This document shows positions 34,951-43,122 of a DNA stretch of 43,902 nucleotides, piece after piece. The DNA comes from CAG-1000 sp964545285 (GTDB taxonomy: Bacteria > Bacillota_I > Bacilli_A > RF39 > UBA660). The translations under genes were made by a program, and so were the position numbers. The stretch lies in contig CAZJEW010000007.1 of assembly GCA_964545285.1 (NCBI GenBank), positions 1 to 43,902 of the forward strand, read 5' to 3'. Under the pieces are notes generated by a model. The model had not been told where the DNA came from. It ran no database searches and was given only the letters and a program-made list of their open reading frames with translations. Within the stretch, counting starts at the first letter, position 1. Each line of letters opens with the position of its first letter.

Positions 34951-36703
34951 TTTCTAATTCCTCCTTTGATAATTGCGAATAAGCTATTTCTTTATATATT
35001 TCACAATTCTTAAGAAGATCTTTGTGTTTACCTTGACCTACACATTTACCTTTATCTAAAACAACAATTAAATCAGCATTCTTAATAGTTCCAATTCTTT
35101 GTGCTACTATTAATGATGTTGCATCTTTTGTATATTTTTTCAAATCATTTCTTAACATATAATCAGTTTTATAGTCAAGAGCACTAAATGAGTCATCAAA
35201 AATATATATTTCAGGATCCTTAGCTATTGCTCTTGCTATAGACAATCTTTGCTTTTGTCCTCCAGATATATTAGTTCCACCTTGTGATATTAATGAATCA
35301 TACTTATTAGTCATTTTTTCAACAAAATCTGTTGCTTGAGATACTTTAATTGATTCTTTTATTTTATTATCATTAGGTTTTGCTTTTCCATTATCTCCAT
35401 AAGTAACATTGTATTTTACACTTCCACTAAACATAACTGCTTTTTGAGGAATATATCCTATCTTATTGTGTAAATCTTTTAATTTATAATCCTTTACATT
35501 TATTCCATCTATTAGTATATTTCCTTCAGTAGAATCATAAAATCTTGGAATTAAATTAATCAATGTAGATTTACCACTACCGGTTGATCCTATAAACGCA
35601 ACCGTATTACCAGTATTTGCTTTAAATGAAATATCTTTCAAAACATATTCTTCAGAATCCGGATATTTAAATGATACATTTTTAAATTCAACTATACCTT
35701 TCAAATTGCTTATTCCATCACTTGTTCCATCTTCTATATTTGATTTTGTATCTAATACCTCATTTATTCTTTCGGCTGATACACTTGCTCTAGGATACAT
35801 AATAAATATTAATGCTAACATTAAAAATGACATTATTACCTGCATTGCATAAGATGAAAATACAACCATATCTCCAAATAAAGTTACTTTATTCATCATT
35901 AGTGCTTCATCAATAAGTTTAGCACCAACAAAATATATTGATAATGTTAATAAATTCATTATTAAATACATAACCGGAGACATTATACCCATCATTCTTT
36001 GATTAAACATTTGAACTTTTGTTAATTCTTGATTACTTTTATCAAATTTGTTCTCTTCATATTTTTCAGCATTAAATGCTCTTATTACTTTAATACCCAT
36101 TAAATTTTCTCTTGTTAGTCCATTTATTTTATCTATTAGTTTTTGAACAACCTTAAATTTAGGCAATACCGTAATAATAAGAATAGTAACCATTAGTATT
36201 AATGCTAAAACACCACCTGCTGTTATAATACTCCATGTATAATTCTTATTGATTATTTTACAAATAGCCCATACAGCAGTTATTGGAGCCTTAATCATCA
36301 TTTGTAACCCCATAGCAATTAACATTTGAACATTAGTAATATCATTTGTTGTTCTAGTAATTAAACTACTAGTTTTGAATTTTTTAATTTCTTCCATTTC
36401 AAATGTTTCAACTTTATTAAATAATTTCTTTCTAACATTTTTAGAAAATTTAGCTGATAAAGAAGCAGCTAAATATCCAACTATTATTGATGATATTAAA
36501 CTACCAAAAGAACACAATAACATATAACTTCCTTGAATTAGTATATCAGATATTTTAGAACCTTCTGTTTGGACTAATACTGTTATTTCAGACATATAAT
36601 CTGGTAATTTTAAATCAAGCCATACTTGTCCTACAACAAGCATTATACACACTATAATTAAACCAACTTCTTTTTTAGTAAAATTTTTGAACAATTTTAT
36701 CAT
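34943..36703 (-). CDS. ABC exporter subunit with degenerate NBD
   Basis: 586 residues: six membrane helices (about 15-300) and NBD with Walker A GSTGSGKST, signature NISGGQKQRLSIARA, and a Walker B of IYIFDDSFSALD, where the usual catalytic Glu is Asp. The H-loop has VAQRIGT in place of AHR. This is the noncatalytic-site subunit of a heterodimeric exporter (BmrC/YheI-like), paired with the next gene. Its first 29 bases overlap the end of the MarR gene; AGGAGGAAGAT precedes the ATG. Likely exports a drug or toxic metabolite. Confidence 0.92.
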   Translation of the reverse strand: MIKLFKNFTKKEVGLIIVCIMLVVGQVWLDLKLPDYMSEITVLVQTEGSKISDILIQGSYMLLCSFGSLISSIIVGYLAASLSAKFSKNVRKKLFNKVETFEMEEIKKFKTSSLITRTTNDITNVQMLIAMGLQMMIKAPITAVWAICKIINKNYTWSIITAGGVLALILMVTILIITVLPKFKVVQKLIDKINGLTRENLMGIKVIRAFNAEKYEENKFDKSNQELTKVQMFNQRMMGIMSPVMYLIMNLLTLSIYFVGAKLIDEALMMNKVTLFGDMVVFSSYAMQVIMSFLMLALIFIMYPRASVSAERINEVLDTKSNIEDGTSDGISNLKGIVEFKNVSFKYPDSEEYVLKDISFKANTGNTVAFIGSTGSGKSTLINLIPRFYDSTEGNILIDGINVKDYKLKDLHNKIGYIPQKAVMFSGSVKYNVTYGDNGKAKPNDNKIKESIKVSQATDFVEKMTNKYDSLISQGGTNISGGQKQRLSIARAIAKDPEIYIFDDSFSALDYKTDYMLRNDLKKYTKDATSLIVAQRIGTIKNADLIVVLDKGKCVGQGKHKDLLKNCEIYKEIAYSQLSKEELENE

Positions 36704-37139
36704 TATCTTCCTCCTTTAAATTACTTTTTATTTTATCAATTACTTTAAAAAAAATATTTAAATCATCTTTAGGAATATCTTTAATTACCTGTTTTTCAAA
36801 CTCGTTAATATTTTTTTTAAAATCAGATACCATTTTAATTACATCTTCTTTTAATATTATTCTTTTACTTCTTTTATCTTTCAAAGAATTTTCTCTATAT
36901 AGTATATTATTTTTTTCCATTGTATCTAATATACCCGATATAGTTGATCTTCTAAACTGAAAAATATTTTCTATATCTTTTTGATACATATCATTATTTA
37001 TATTATCTAACAAATAAACTACTATTTTCATTTGCAAAGGGGTTGTTGAAATACTATTATGTTTTTTAGATTCTCTAAAACCTTTTCTTGCTATCAAACT
37101 ATCGACTGTTTTAATTTCATATCCAATACTTCTATCCAT
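36675..37139 (-). CDS. MarR family transcriptional regulator
   Basis: 154 residues with the winged helix core (TPLQMKIVVYLLDNI, QKDIENIFQFRRSTISGILDTMEKNNI, the wing SLKDKRSKRIILKED) and N/C-terminal dimer helices. ATG 37139 has GGAGGGAGAG upstream; earlier in-frame starts would lie upstream of the predicted transcript start. It is the first gene of an operon with two ABC exporter subunits and overlaps the first by 29 bases. A palindrome at its own promoter implies autorepression. Confidence 0.9.
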   Translation of the reverse strand: MDRSIGYEIKTVDSLIARKGFRESKKHNSISTTPLQMKIVVYLLDNINNDMYQKDIENIFQFRRSTISGILDTMEKNNILYRENSLKDKRSKRIILKEDVIKMVSDFKKNINEFEKQVIKDIPKDDLNIFFKVIDKIKSNLKEEDNDKIVQKFY

Positions 37140-37159
37140 TTTATCTCTCCCTCCTCTTT

Positions 37160-37202
37160 GTAAGGTACCTAACAATATTATCATATGTTTTTTTAATGTC
37201 AA
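37160..37202 (-). promoter_or_regulatory. marR-ABC operon promoter with palindromic operator
   Basis: On minus: TTGACA (37197-37202), 16-base spacer, TAATAT (37175-37180). Directly after the -10, GTAAGGTACCTAAC (37160-37173) has an 8-bp perfect palindrome AGGTACCT and 12 of 14 symmetric positions, placed over the expected transcript start. A likely binding site of the encoded MarR regulator. Confidence 0.75.
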
Positions 37203-37203
37203 T

Positions 37204-37228
37204 AAAAAAAGAATCATTTAAGATTCTT
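37204..37228 (-). terminator. Terminator after the GGGtGRT gene
   Basis: Minus-strand AAGAATC/GATTCTT stem (37222-37228 with 37209-37215), 6-base loop, T-run 37204-37210, just upstream of the marR -35. Confidence 0.8.
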
Positions 37229-37236
37229 TTGAAAAA

Positions 37237-38232
37237 TTATTTATTTTGAGATACGGCTACTGCAACTGAAACAGTTGCTCCTACCATTGGATTATTACCC
37301 ATACCTATAAGCCCCATCATTTCAACATGAGCTGGTACAGATGAAGATCCTGCAAATTGAGCATCACTATGCATTCTACCCATTGTATCAGTCATACCAT
37401 AAGAAGCAGGTCCTGCTGCCATATTATCTGGATGCAATGTTCTACCTGTTCCACCACCAGAAGCTACAGAAAAATATTTTTTTCCTTGTTCAATACATTC
37501 TTTTTTGTATGTTCCAGCTACTGGATGTTGAAATCTTGTTGGATTTGTTGAATTACCTGTTATAGATACATCAACTTTTTCAAAGTGCATTATAGCAACA
37601 CCTTCTCTCACATCATCAGCACCATAACATCTTACTTTAGATCTTTCACCTTTTGAATAAGATGTTTCATTTACTATAGAAAGTTTACTAGTATAATAAT
37701 CAAAACTTGTTTGTACATATGTAAAACCATTAATTCTTGATATTATTTGTGCTGCGTCTTTGCCTAAACCATTAAGAATAACTCTTAAAGGTCTTTTCCT
37801 TACTTTATTAGCAGAAGCAGCTATACCTATTGCTCCTTCAGCAGCTGCAAAAGATTCATGTCCCGCTAAAAATGCAAAACAATCTGTTTCTTCACTTAAT
37901 AACATACTTGCTAAATTTCCATGTCCTAAGCCAACTTTTCTTTCTTCTGCTACACTTCCTGGTATACAAAATGATTGTAATCCTATACCTATCATTTTAG
38001 CAATTTCTGATGCTGTTTTTGCTTCAGATTTAAATGCTATTGCTGCGCCTACTGTATATGCCCAACAAGCATTTTCAAAACAAATTGGTTGAATACCCTT
38101 TACTATATCATATACATTTACATTATGTTCATCACATATTTTTTTTGCTTCATCAATAGATTTGATTCCATATTCTTTTAATATTTTATTAATATTATCT
38201 ATTCTTCTTTCATAACCTTCAAATATTGCCAT
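37237..38232 (-). CDS. GGGtGRT family protein
   Basis: 331 residues with the family's name-giving motif: SVASGGGTGRTLHPDNMAAG near residues 257-276. Other conserved blocks: GHGNLASMLLSEETDCFAFL, KRPLRVILNGLGKDAAQII, and the C-terminal GNNPMVGATVSVAVAVSQ. Soluble. Proteins of this family occur in anaerobic Bacillota next to NifU-like scaffolds, as here (3-base gap to the upstream gene), and as far as I know their activity has not been determined. A role in metal-sulfur chemistry is inference from the partner. Confidence 0.88.
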   Translation of the reverse strand: MAIFEGYERRIDNINKILKEYGIKSIDEAKKICDEHNVNVYDIVKGIQPICFENACWAYTVGAAIAFKSEAKTASEIAKMIGIGLQSFCIPGSVAEERKVGLGHGNLASMLLSEETDCFAFLAGHESFAAAEGAIGIAASANKVRKRPLRVILNGLGKDAAQIISRINGFTYVQTSFDYYTSKLSIVNETSYSKGERSKVRCYGADDVREGVAIMHFEKVDVSITGNSTNPTRFQHPVAGTYKKECIEQGKKYFSVASGGGTGRTLHPDNMAAGPASYGMTDTMGRMHSDAQFAGSSSVPAHVEMMGLIGMGNNPMVGATVSVAVAVSQNK

Positions 38233-38235
38233 AAA

Positions 38236-38928
38236 TTACTCCTTTCTTGGATCAATGATTTTAGTTGCTTCATCGAATCTTCCATATTTACCACTAGCTT
38301 TTTCTATTGCTTCTAATGGTTCTATTCCATTCTTAATATTATCCATCATTTTTCCAAAATTAATGTATTTATATCCTATTATTTCATTGTTAGAATCTAA
38401 TGCTATCTCTGTAACATATCCTTCAGATAATTCTAAGTACCTTGGGCCTTTAGAAACAGTACTATAACATGTACCTATTTGACTTCTATGACCTTTACCT
38501 AAGTCTTCTAGCCCAGCTCCAATTACTAAACCATTTTCACTGAATGCAGATTGGCTTCTTCCATATACTATTTGCAGAAATAATTCTCTCATTGCAGTAT
38601 TTATAGCATCACATACTAAATCAGTATTAAGAGCTTCTAAAATAGTTTTACCAGGTAGTATTTCACTCGCCATAGCTGCAGAATGAGTCATACCTGAACA
38701 TCCTAAAGTTTCTACTAATGCTTCTTCTATTATTCCATTTTTAATATTTAATGTTAATTTGCATGCTCCTTGTTGAGGTGCACACCAACCTATACCATGT
38801 GTAAGTCCGCTAATATCTTTAACATCTTTTGCTCTTACCCACTTACCTTCTTCAGGAATTGGAGCAGATTCATGATTAGCACCTTTAGTTACTTTACACA
38901 TATTTTCAACTTCCTTTGAATATATCAT
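38236..38928 (-). CDS. NifU-like Fe-S cluster scaffold protein
   Basis: 230 residues; the N-terminal half resembles the NifU_N/IscU fold: GWCAPQQGACKLTLNIKNGI, VETLGCSGMTHSAAMASEIL (the Cys region typical of scaffold proteins) and DAINTAMRELFLQIVYGRS. The C-terminal half (about 130-230) is particular to the family that accompanies GGGtGRT proteins. Cys residues near 10, 40, 47, 68 and 97 could bind a cluster. GGAGGAAAT precedes the ATG. Co-transcribed with the GGGtGRT gene. Confidence 0.85.
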   Translation of the reverse strand: MIYSKEVENMCKVTKGANHESAPIPEEGKWVRAKDVKDISGLTHGIGWCAPQQGACKLTLNIKNGIIEEALVETLGCSGMTHSAAMASEILPGKTILEALNTDLVCDAINTAMRELFLQIVYGRSQSAFSENGLVIGAGLEDLGKGHRSQIGTCYSTVSKGPRYLELSEGYVTEIALDSNNEIIGYKYINFGKMMDNIKNGIEPLEAIEKASGKYGRFDEATKIIDPRKE

Positions 38929-38951
38929 ATTTCCTCCACTTTCAATTATTT

Positions 38952-38960
38952 ATTATATCA
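38952..38960 (-). promoter_or_regulatory. Extended -10 of the NifU-like/GGGtGRT operon
   Basis: TGATATAAT on minus, 24 bases before the start codon; no clear -35. Confidence 0.6.
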
Positions 38961-38983
38961 AATTAATTATAAAAAATATATTT

Positions 38984-40543
38984 TTACCTAGTAAAATTAT
39001 TATCAAATGTATTACCTAAATAAGCAACATATTGTTGTTGAACTTCTAACATTTCATTATATCTTCCACGTAATTCATCTAATTTTCTTGTACTTTCTGG
39101 TGTTTTTCCAAATACTAATTGTTCTTTTTCTAAATAGCTTATCTCATCAGGACAATTTGACACTCTAAACATTCCACCATTACTGCTAGATATTTGATCT
39201 ATAAAATATCCTCTTCCTTTTGTGAGATACTCTTGCATCATTAATGGCACTGAGCAAACTTTTAATGTTTTACAATATCTATCAAACAATACCCTTTCAT
39301 TTAAACTAGTTTCTAATTCACTATCATTTGTTTTAGCAAATCCGAGTAGCTGAATATTATATCCAAATTGATCATTAAACGTTTTCTTTCTCTTTTCAAT
39401 TTCTTTTATTAATATATCATTGCTTATTCTAAATGTTTCTAAAAAGCCTTTACTATAATTATCTCTTAATTGTTCTAAAAACACTTCATCAACTTTAGGG
39501 TTTATTCCTAAAGAGTTACCACTTTCACTTAAAAAGATTTGTTTTTCTTCTTCAGTTAGATTAGCAAATATTTCATATAAAGCAAAATATCTAGCAACAA
39601 TTGATGTATAATATTCAACATCTTCAGCATTTTGAGTAGAGTTATAATCTACCAAAAATACATCACAACCACTTCTTTGATCAAAATAATCAACTATTAT
39701 TTCTGATATATGTGATAAATCCATAAAGTTAAATAAACCAATATTTTTAGCAAACATATTAGATATTTCTATTAACGGATAATGGAATCCTAATTCTTCA
39801 TAAAATATTTTTTTAAATTCATCAATATTTTTAAATTTAGTAGTACTATGTTTTTTTAAAAAATCTCTTTGTTTCTTATATAATTCAATAATTATTTTTT
39901 TACCATCATTACTTGTATAGAATTCAACTATTCTTGAAGCAGGTCCTTTTTCTTTATATTTAGGTTTACCTTCTTCATCATATAAATCCGGATTATTCTT
40001 TTTATCTATTTTAACAAAAACTTCAAGCAAAGAACTATCTCTACTAGTTAGTCCCATTAAATGAGGTATGTTACTTTTATTAATTTTAAAAGATTCTATA
40101 ATATTACTATGTATAGTATTATCAGGAAGTTTAATTCTAAAATTTATTTTTGAAAATGTTTTAGTACACATTCTATTATTAATAGTTATTAGGTCTAATA
40201 ATACACAAATTTCCTCATTAGAGGGTAATGACTTTAACGATGGAATAGTTGTTTTTTCTTCTTTAATACTTCTTACAATAGATAATGGAACACTTAAATG
40301 TTTTTCACTTATTTTACCTTTTTCATAATTTATTAAAAATTCATAATTGTCTTTAATAAAATCATGTAATTTAGGGGATAAATTACCATCTATATCCAAT
40401 CTTAATAAGCATGAAATAAAATGCATTCTTGATGCATTATCCTTAAACACATCATCAAATTCACCAAGAGATGGTATTTCTATTCTTGAAGTTTCATGTA
40501 ATATTTTCATTCTTTTATAAAAGTCTTCACAAATTTTTGTCAT
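38984..40543 (-). CDS. Unknown 519-residue soluble protein
   Basis: No signal peptide or membrane helix. Mostly alpha-helical, with Lys/Glu/Asn-rich sequence. A segment near residues 150-200 (ESFKINKSNIPHLMGLTSRD) recalls the HL-G motif of PBECR-type phage/toxin nuclease domains, but only loosely. Other recognisable features: DQRSGCDVFLVDYNSTQNAEDVEYYTSIV near 305 and a C-terminal helical region (RKLDELRGRYNEMLEVQQQY). GGAGATA precedes the ATG. It stands alone between the NifU-like operon and a lipoprotein gene. I do not assign a function. Confidence 0.65.
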   Translation of the reverse strand: MTKICEDFYKRMKILHETSRIEIPSLGEFDDVFKDNASRMHFISCLLRLDIDGNLSPKLHDFIKDNYEFLINYEKGKISEKHLSVPLSIVRSIKEEKTTIPSLKSLPSNEEICVLLDLITINNRMCTKTFSKINFRIKLPDNTIHSNIIESFKINKSNIPHLMGLTSRDSSLLEVFVKIDKKNNPDLYDEEGKPKYKEKGPASRIVEFYTSNDGKKIIIELYKKQRDFLKKHSTTKFKNIDEFKKIFYEELGFHYPLIEISNMFAKNIGLFNFMDLSHISEIIVDYFDQRSGCDVFLVDYNSTQNAEDVEYYTSIVARYFALYEIFANLTEEEKQIFLSESGNSLGINPKVDEVFLEQLRDNYSKGFLETFRISNDILIKEIEKRKKTFNDQFGYNIQLLGFAKTNDSELETSLNERVLFDRYCKTLKVCSVPLMMQEYLTKGRGYFIDQISSSNGGMFRVSNCPDEISYLEKEQLVFGKTPESTRKLDELRGRYNEMLEVQQQYVAYLGNTFDNNFTR

Positions 40544-40581
40544 ATTATCTCCTAATAATAGTATAGCAAAATAAAAATAAT

Positions 40582-40606
40582 AAAAAAAGACTAATTATAT
40601 TAGTCC
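40582..40606 (-). terminator. Terminator after lipoprotein gene
   Basis: Minus-strand GACTAAT/ATTAGTC stem (40599-40605 with 40589-40595), 3-base loop and seven T residues; it contains the stop codon 40600-40602. Confidence 0.8.
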
Positions 40607-41055
40607 TTATTATAAACTTGTTCCAAATAAGAATATGTTTGTTTGATAGATTCTAATGTTTGATCTTCATATTCAGATTCATTAAAAGTTATTATTAAAT
40701 ATTGTCCATTTTGTTTTATACTTTTAACATTGTTTTCTTGTTTATAAGAATCATTAATAGCATAAGAATCAACATACATTTTTGCTGTTTCATATGAACC
40801 ATAATCATATACATATTCAAGTCCAGTAATTGTTTCGCCATTATGATAGTATGTAATATAATATAAATCATTAAAATTAAAAACTATTTTACTATCATCT
40901 GAATATAATTTTAAATCAGTTTCTGATTCTTCATTTGTATCATTGGTATTAGTGTTAGTATCATCACCTTTTTCTAATACAGCTTCTTTATCACATCCTA
41001 CTAAAGAAAAAAAGGCAAAAAATGCTATTAAAATTATTAAAAATTTATTTCTCAC
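40600..41055 (-). CDS. Putative lipoprotein, GTG start
   Basis: 151 residues. Signal peptide RNKFLIILIAFFAFFSLVGC with lipobox LVGC (Cys near 21), a Thr/Asn/Asp/Glu-rich spacer (NTNTNDTNEESETD), then an about 100-residue alpha/beta domain. The start is GTG with AAGGAGGACTT upstream, an excellent site; no in-frame ATG is near. Promoter: TGATATACT extended -10 at 41073-41081. Function unknown. Confidence 0.75.
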   Translation of the reverse strand: MRNKFLIILIAFFAFFSLVGCDKEAVLEKGDDTNTNTNDTNEESETDLKLYSDDSKIVFNFNDLYYITYYHNGETITGLEYVYDYGSYETAKMYVDSYAINDSYKQENNVKSIKQNGQYLIITFNESEYEDQTLESIKQTYSYLEQVYNKD

Positions 41056-41072
41056 AAGTCCTCCTTAAATTT

Positions 41073-41081
41073 AGTATATCA
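41073..41081 (-). promoter_or_regulatory. Extended -10 before the GTG-start lipoprotein gene
   Basis: TGATATACT on minus, 18-26 bases before the GTG codon. Confidence 0.5.
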
Positions 41082-41130
41082 AAATTTTTATAGTTTTAAC
41101 ACAATCTTAACAAAATGCATAGATTGTTTA

Positions 41131-41577
41131 CTATTTTTTTACTAAATAGATATAGTTACTAATCCATTCAGTAAATTCATCTACATCTTGATATTTATTT
41201 AAATCTTTATCCGCATTAGCATCTAAATAATCTATTATTTTACCTTCTTTAAATATAATAATAGATGGAGCATATTTTACTTCTTCATATATACTAGATT
41301 CTTTTAATTCACTAAATGATAAAGAATTAAAACTAATATTATTTGATTCTATAAATGAAGTAAATATATCTTCACAAGAAATTGGTAAAGTACAATAATT
41401 ATTATAAGTATATAAAACAAATGAATCTTTTTCATTAATTAACTTTTCTACTTCATCAACAGTAATACTATTTAATTCATTATTGTTATAATATTTATCA
41501 CTTAAATAAAACTTTTCAGTACTATTACACCCTACTAACACAATTAAAACAAATAATATAATTATTATTTTTTTCAT
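41131..41577 (-). CDS. Thioredoxin-fold lipoprotein
   Basis: 148 residues. Lipobox LVGC (Cys 17). The mature domain has a thioredoxin-like layout: SFVLYTYNNYCTLPISCEDIF, where the active pair is CX5C rather than CXXC, then a helix, and KYAPSIIIFKEGKI with the expected cis-Pro. It would sit on the outer face of the membrane. Its ATG overlaps the rhodanese stop as TAATG (41575-41579), so the two are translationally coupled. The unusual Cys spacing suggests a specialised redox or thiol-binding role. Confidence 0.75.
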   Translation of the reverse strand: MKKIIIILFVLIVLVGCNSTEKFYLSDKYYNNNELNSITVDEVEKLINEKDSFVLYTYNNYCTLPISCEDIFTSFIESNNISFNSLSFSELKESSIYEEVKYAPSIIIFKEGKIIDYLDANADKDLNKYQDVDEFTEWISNYIYLVKK

Positions 41578-42281
41578 TAATTAGCCTCGTGTAATGAATC
41601 AAAATCTATATTATGATATAGAACTTTCCAAAAATCATATGTAGTATCTGTACCATTATTATTAATAGTACTTATTGAATGATTACCATTGTAACTCCAA
41701 TATCCACCTATATTATATATTTTTGTTTCATCCCAGCCTAATGATATTAACATTTTTTTAGCAAAATTAGCATATCCTCCGGCACCACATATTAAGAAAA
41801 TATATTTATCTTTTGGAAATAAATATTCTAATATTTCCATAGACTCTTTATAATTAGCAACATAATTTCCTTCACTATCCAAATGGAATAATGTTTTACC
41901 TGTATATAATCCAGAAACATTTTCGCTTGCTTTTTGATCAATATATTCTTGTGGAAACTCAGTTAAATAAGCATACGGTATAACTTCAAATCCTTCAATA
42001 AATCCTGTTAATATTCTTTCTCCACCTTTATTTTCCCATGTAGCACTATCAACAAGCATTCTTAAATCCCTATATACTGTATCACTTCTTCCTAAATAAT
42101 TATCTATTGTACCCTCGTTAATGTTCTTATCTATTCCATAAGTACCTCTTAATCCTTCAGATAATTCTTGGACTGGTAGGGGTTCTAAAGTATTATTAGA
42201 TTTATCAACAAATAAGTAAATAGATATAAAAATAGAAATTATTAATAAAGTTAATAATATAATAATTGTATTATTTTTCAT
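41577..42281 (-). CDS. Membrane-anchored extracytoplasmic rhodanese-domain protein
   Basis: 234 residues: an N-terminal anchor (about 5-25, IIILLTLLIISIFISIYLF), then a rhodanese-like domain. The segment TVYRDLRMLVDSATW, the strand YIFLICGAGGYANFAKKML with the catalytic Cys in CGAGGYA, and WDETKIYNIGGYWSY are the usual landmarks. AAGGAGAAAAAT precedes the ATG. It is coupled to a thioredoxin-fold lipoprotein, implying an exported sulfur or persulfide relay; the substrate is unknown. Confidence 0.8.
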   Translation of the reverse strand: MKNNTIIILLTLLIISIFISIYLFVDKSNNTLEPLPVQELSEGLRGTYGIDKNINEGTIDNYLGRSDTVYRDLRMLVDSATWENKGGERILTGFIEGFEVIPYAYLTEFPQEYIDQKASENVSGLYTGKTLFHLDSEGNYVANYKESMEILEYLFPKDKYIFLICGAGGYANFAKKMLISLGWDETKIYNIGGYWSYNGNHSISTINNNGTDTTYDFWKVLYHNIDFDSLHEAN

Positions 42282-42343
42282 ATTTTTCTCCTTCTTTTAT
42301 AATGATAATAAAAAAATTATAAATAATCAATAAATAATTAGTT

Positions 42344-42369
42344 GAAAAAACTCAACTATTAGTTGAGTT
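42344..42369 (-). terminator. Terminator after the Xre-like regulator
   Basis: Minus-strand 9-bp stem AACTCAACT/AGTTGAGTT (42361-42369 with 42349-42357), ATT loop, T-run 42344-42350. The stop codon lies in it. Confidence 0.85.
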
Positions 42370-43066
42370 AATTATTACATTCATCTTTTAATTCTAATGG
42401 AACTTTATATGAAATGACTTTATTATCTAAATCAGTTGCATTTATAAGTAAATATAAATTATTTAGTGAATATTCTTTACATGCTTTAACATAATTATCA
42501 ACAATAAAGTTTACATTACTAAGAAAGTCCTCCAATGTTAATATCTCGTTTCCTTCATAATGATATGTACTTATAATTTTTTTGGTATCATTATAGGTTT
42601 CATATAGAGTACATTCTAAATTCTTATATAATTCTTTATTATCTCCTCCACAATATTCTATGTTACTTATATATATTGCAGATTTATTATCGTTGTATGA
42701 TATACTACCTGATATATTAAAGTCTTTACATGTTGTTGTTAAAGTCTTAAATTGAAAATCATTTTCTTCAGTTAATTTGAATATTAATAAAATTGAAATA
42801 ATTACTATTATAAATATTAATACATATAAAAGATATTTTTTATTTTTATTTGTTTTTTTATATTCACCTTCAAATAAGTCATCTAAACTTACATTAAAAT
42901 CTTTACTCATTTGTTTTAATAATAATGTATCTGGTAAATTTTTACCATTTTCCCATTTACTTACTGCTTGATAAGTAACATTATATTTATCAGCTAAATC
43001 TTTTTGCGTAAGATTATTTTTCTTTCTTATTTCTTTTATAAATTTACTTATTTTATCTTGATTCAT
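42368..43066 (-). CDS. Membrane-anchored Xre/HTH_3 family protein
   Basis: 232 residues. Residues 6-65 are a clear HTH_3 domain (IRKKNNLTQKDLADKYNV, TYQAVSKWENGKNLPDTLLL). A Lys-rich linker leads to one membrane helix (about 78-97) and an extracellular Cys-containing domain of about 130 residues (CKDFNISGSISYNDNKSAIY; YCGGDNKELYKNLEC). A one-pass sensor-regulator: DNA binding inside, unknown signal outside. TTGGAG precedes the ATG. Confidence 0.85.
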   Translation of the reverse strand: MNQDKISKFIKEIRKKNNLTQKDLADKYNVTYQAVSKWENGKNLPDTLLLKQMSKDFNVSLDDLFEGEYKKTNKNKKYLLYVLIFIIVIISILLIFKLTEENDFQFKTLTTTCKDFNISGSISYNDNKSAIYISNIEYCGGDNKELYKNLECTLYETYNDTKKIISTYHYEGNEILTLEDFLSNVNFIVDNYVKACKEYSLNNLYLLINATDLDNKVISYKVPLELKDECNN

Positions 43067-43122
43067 ATGAATACTCCAATTAATAATATTATTATACTAT
43101 AAAATATTATAAAATGTATAAG

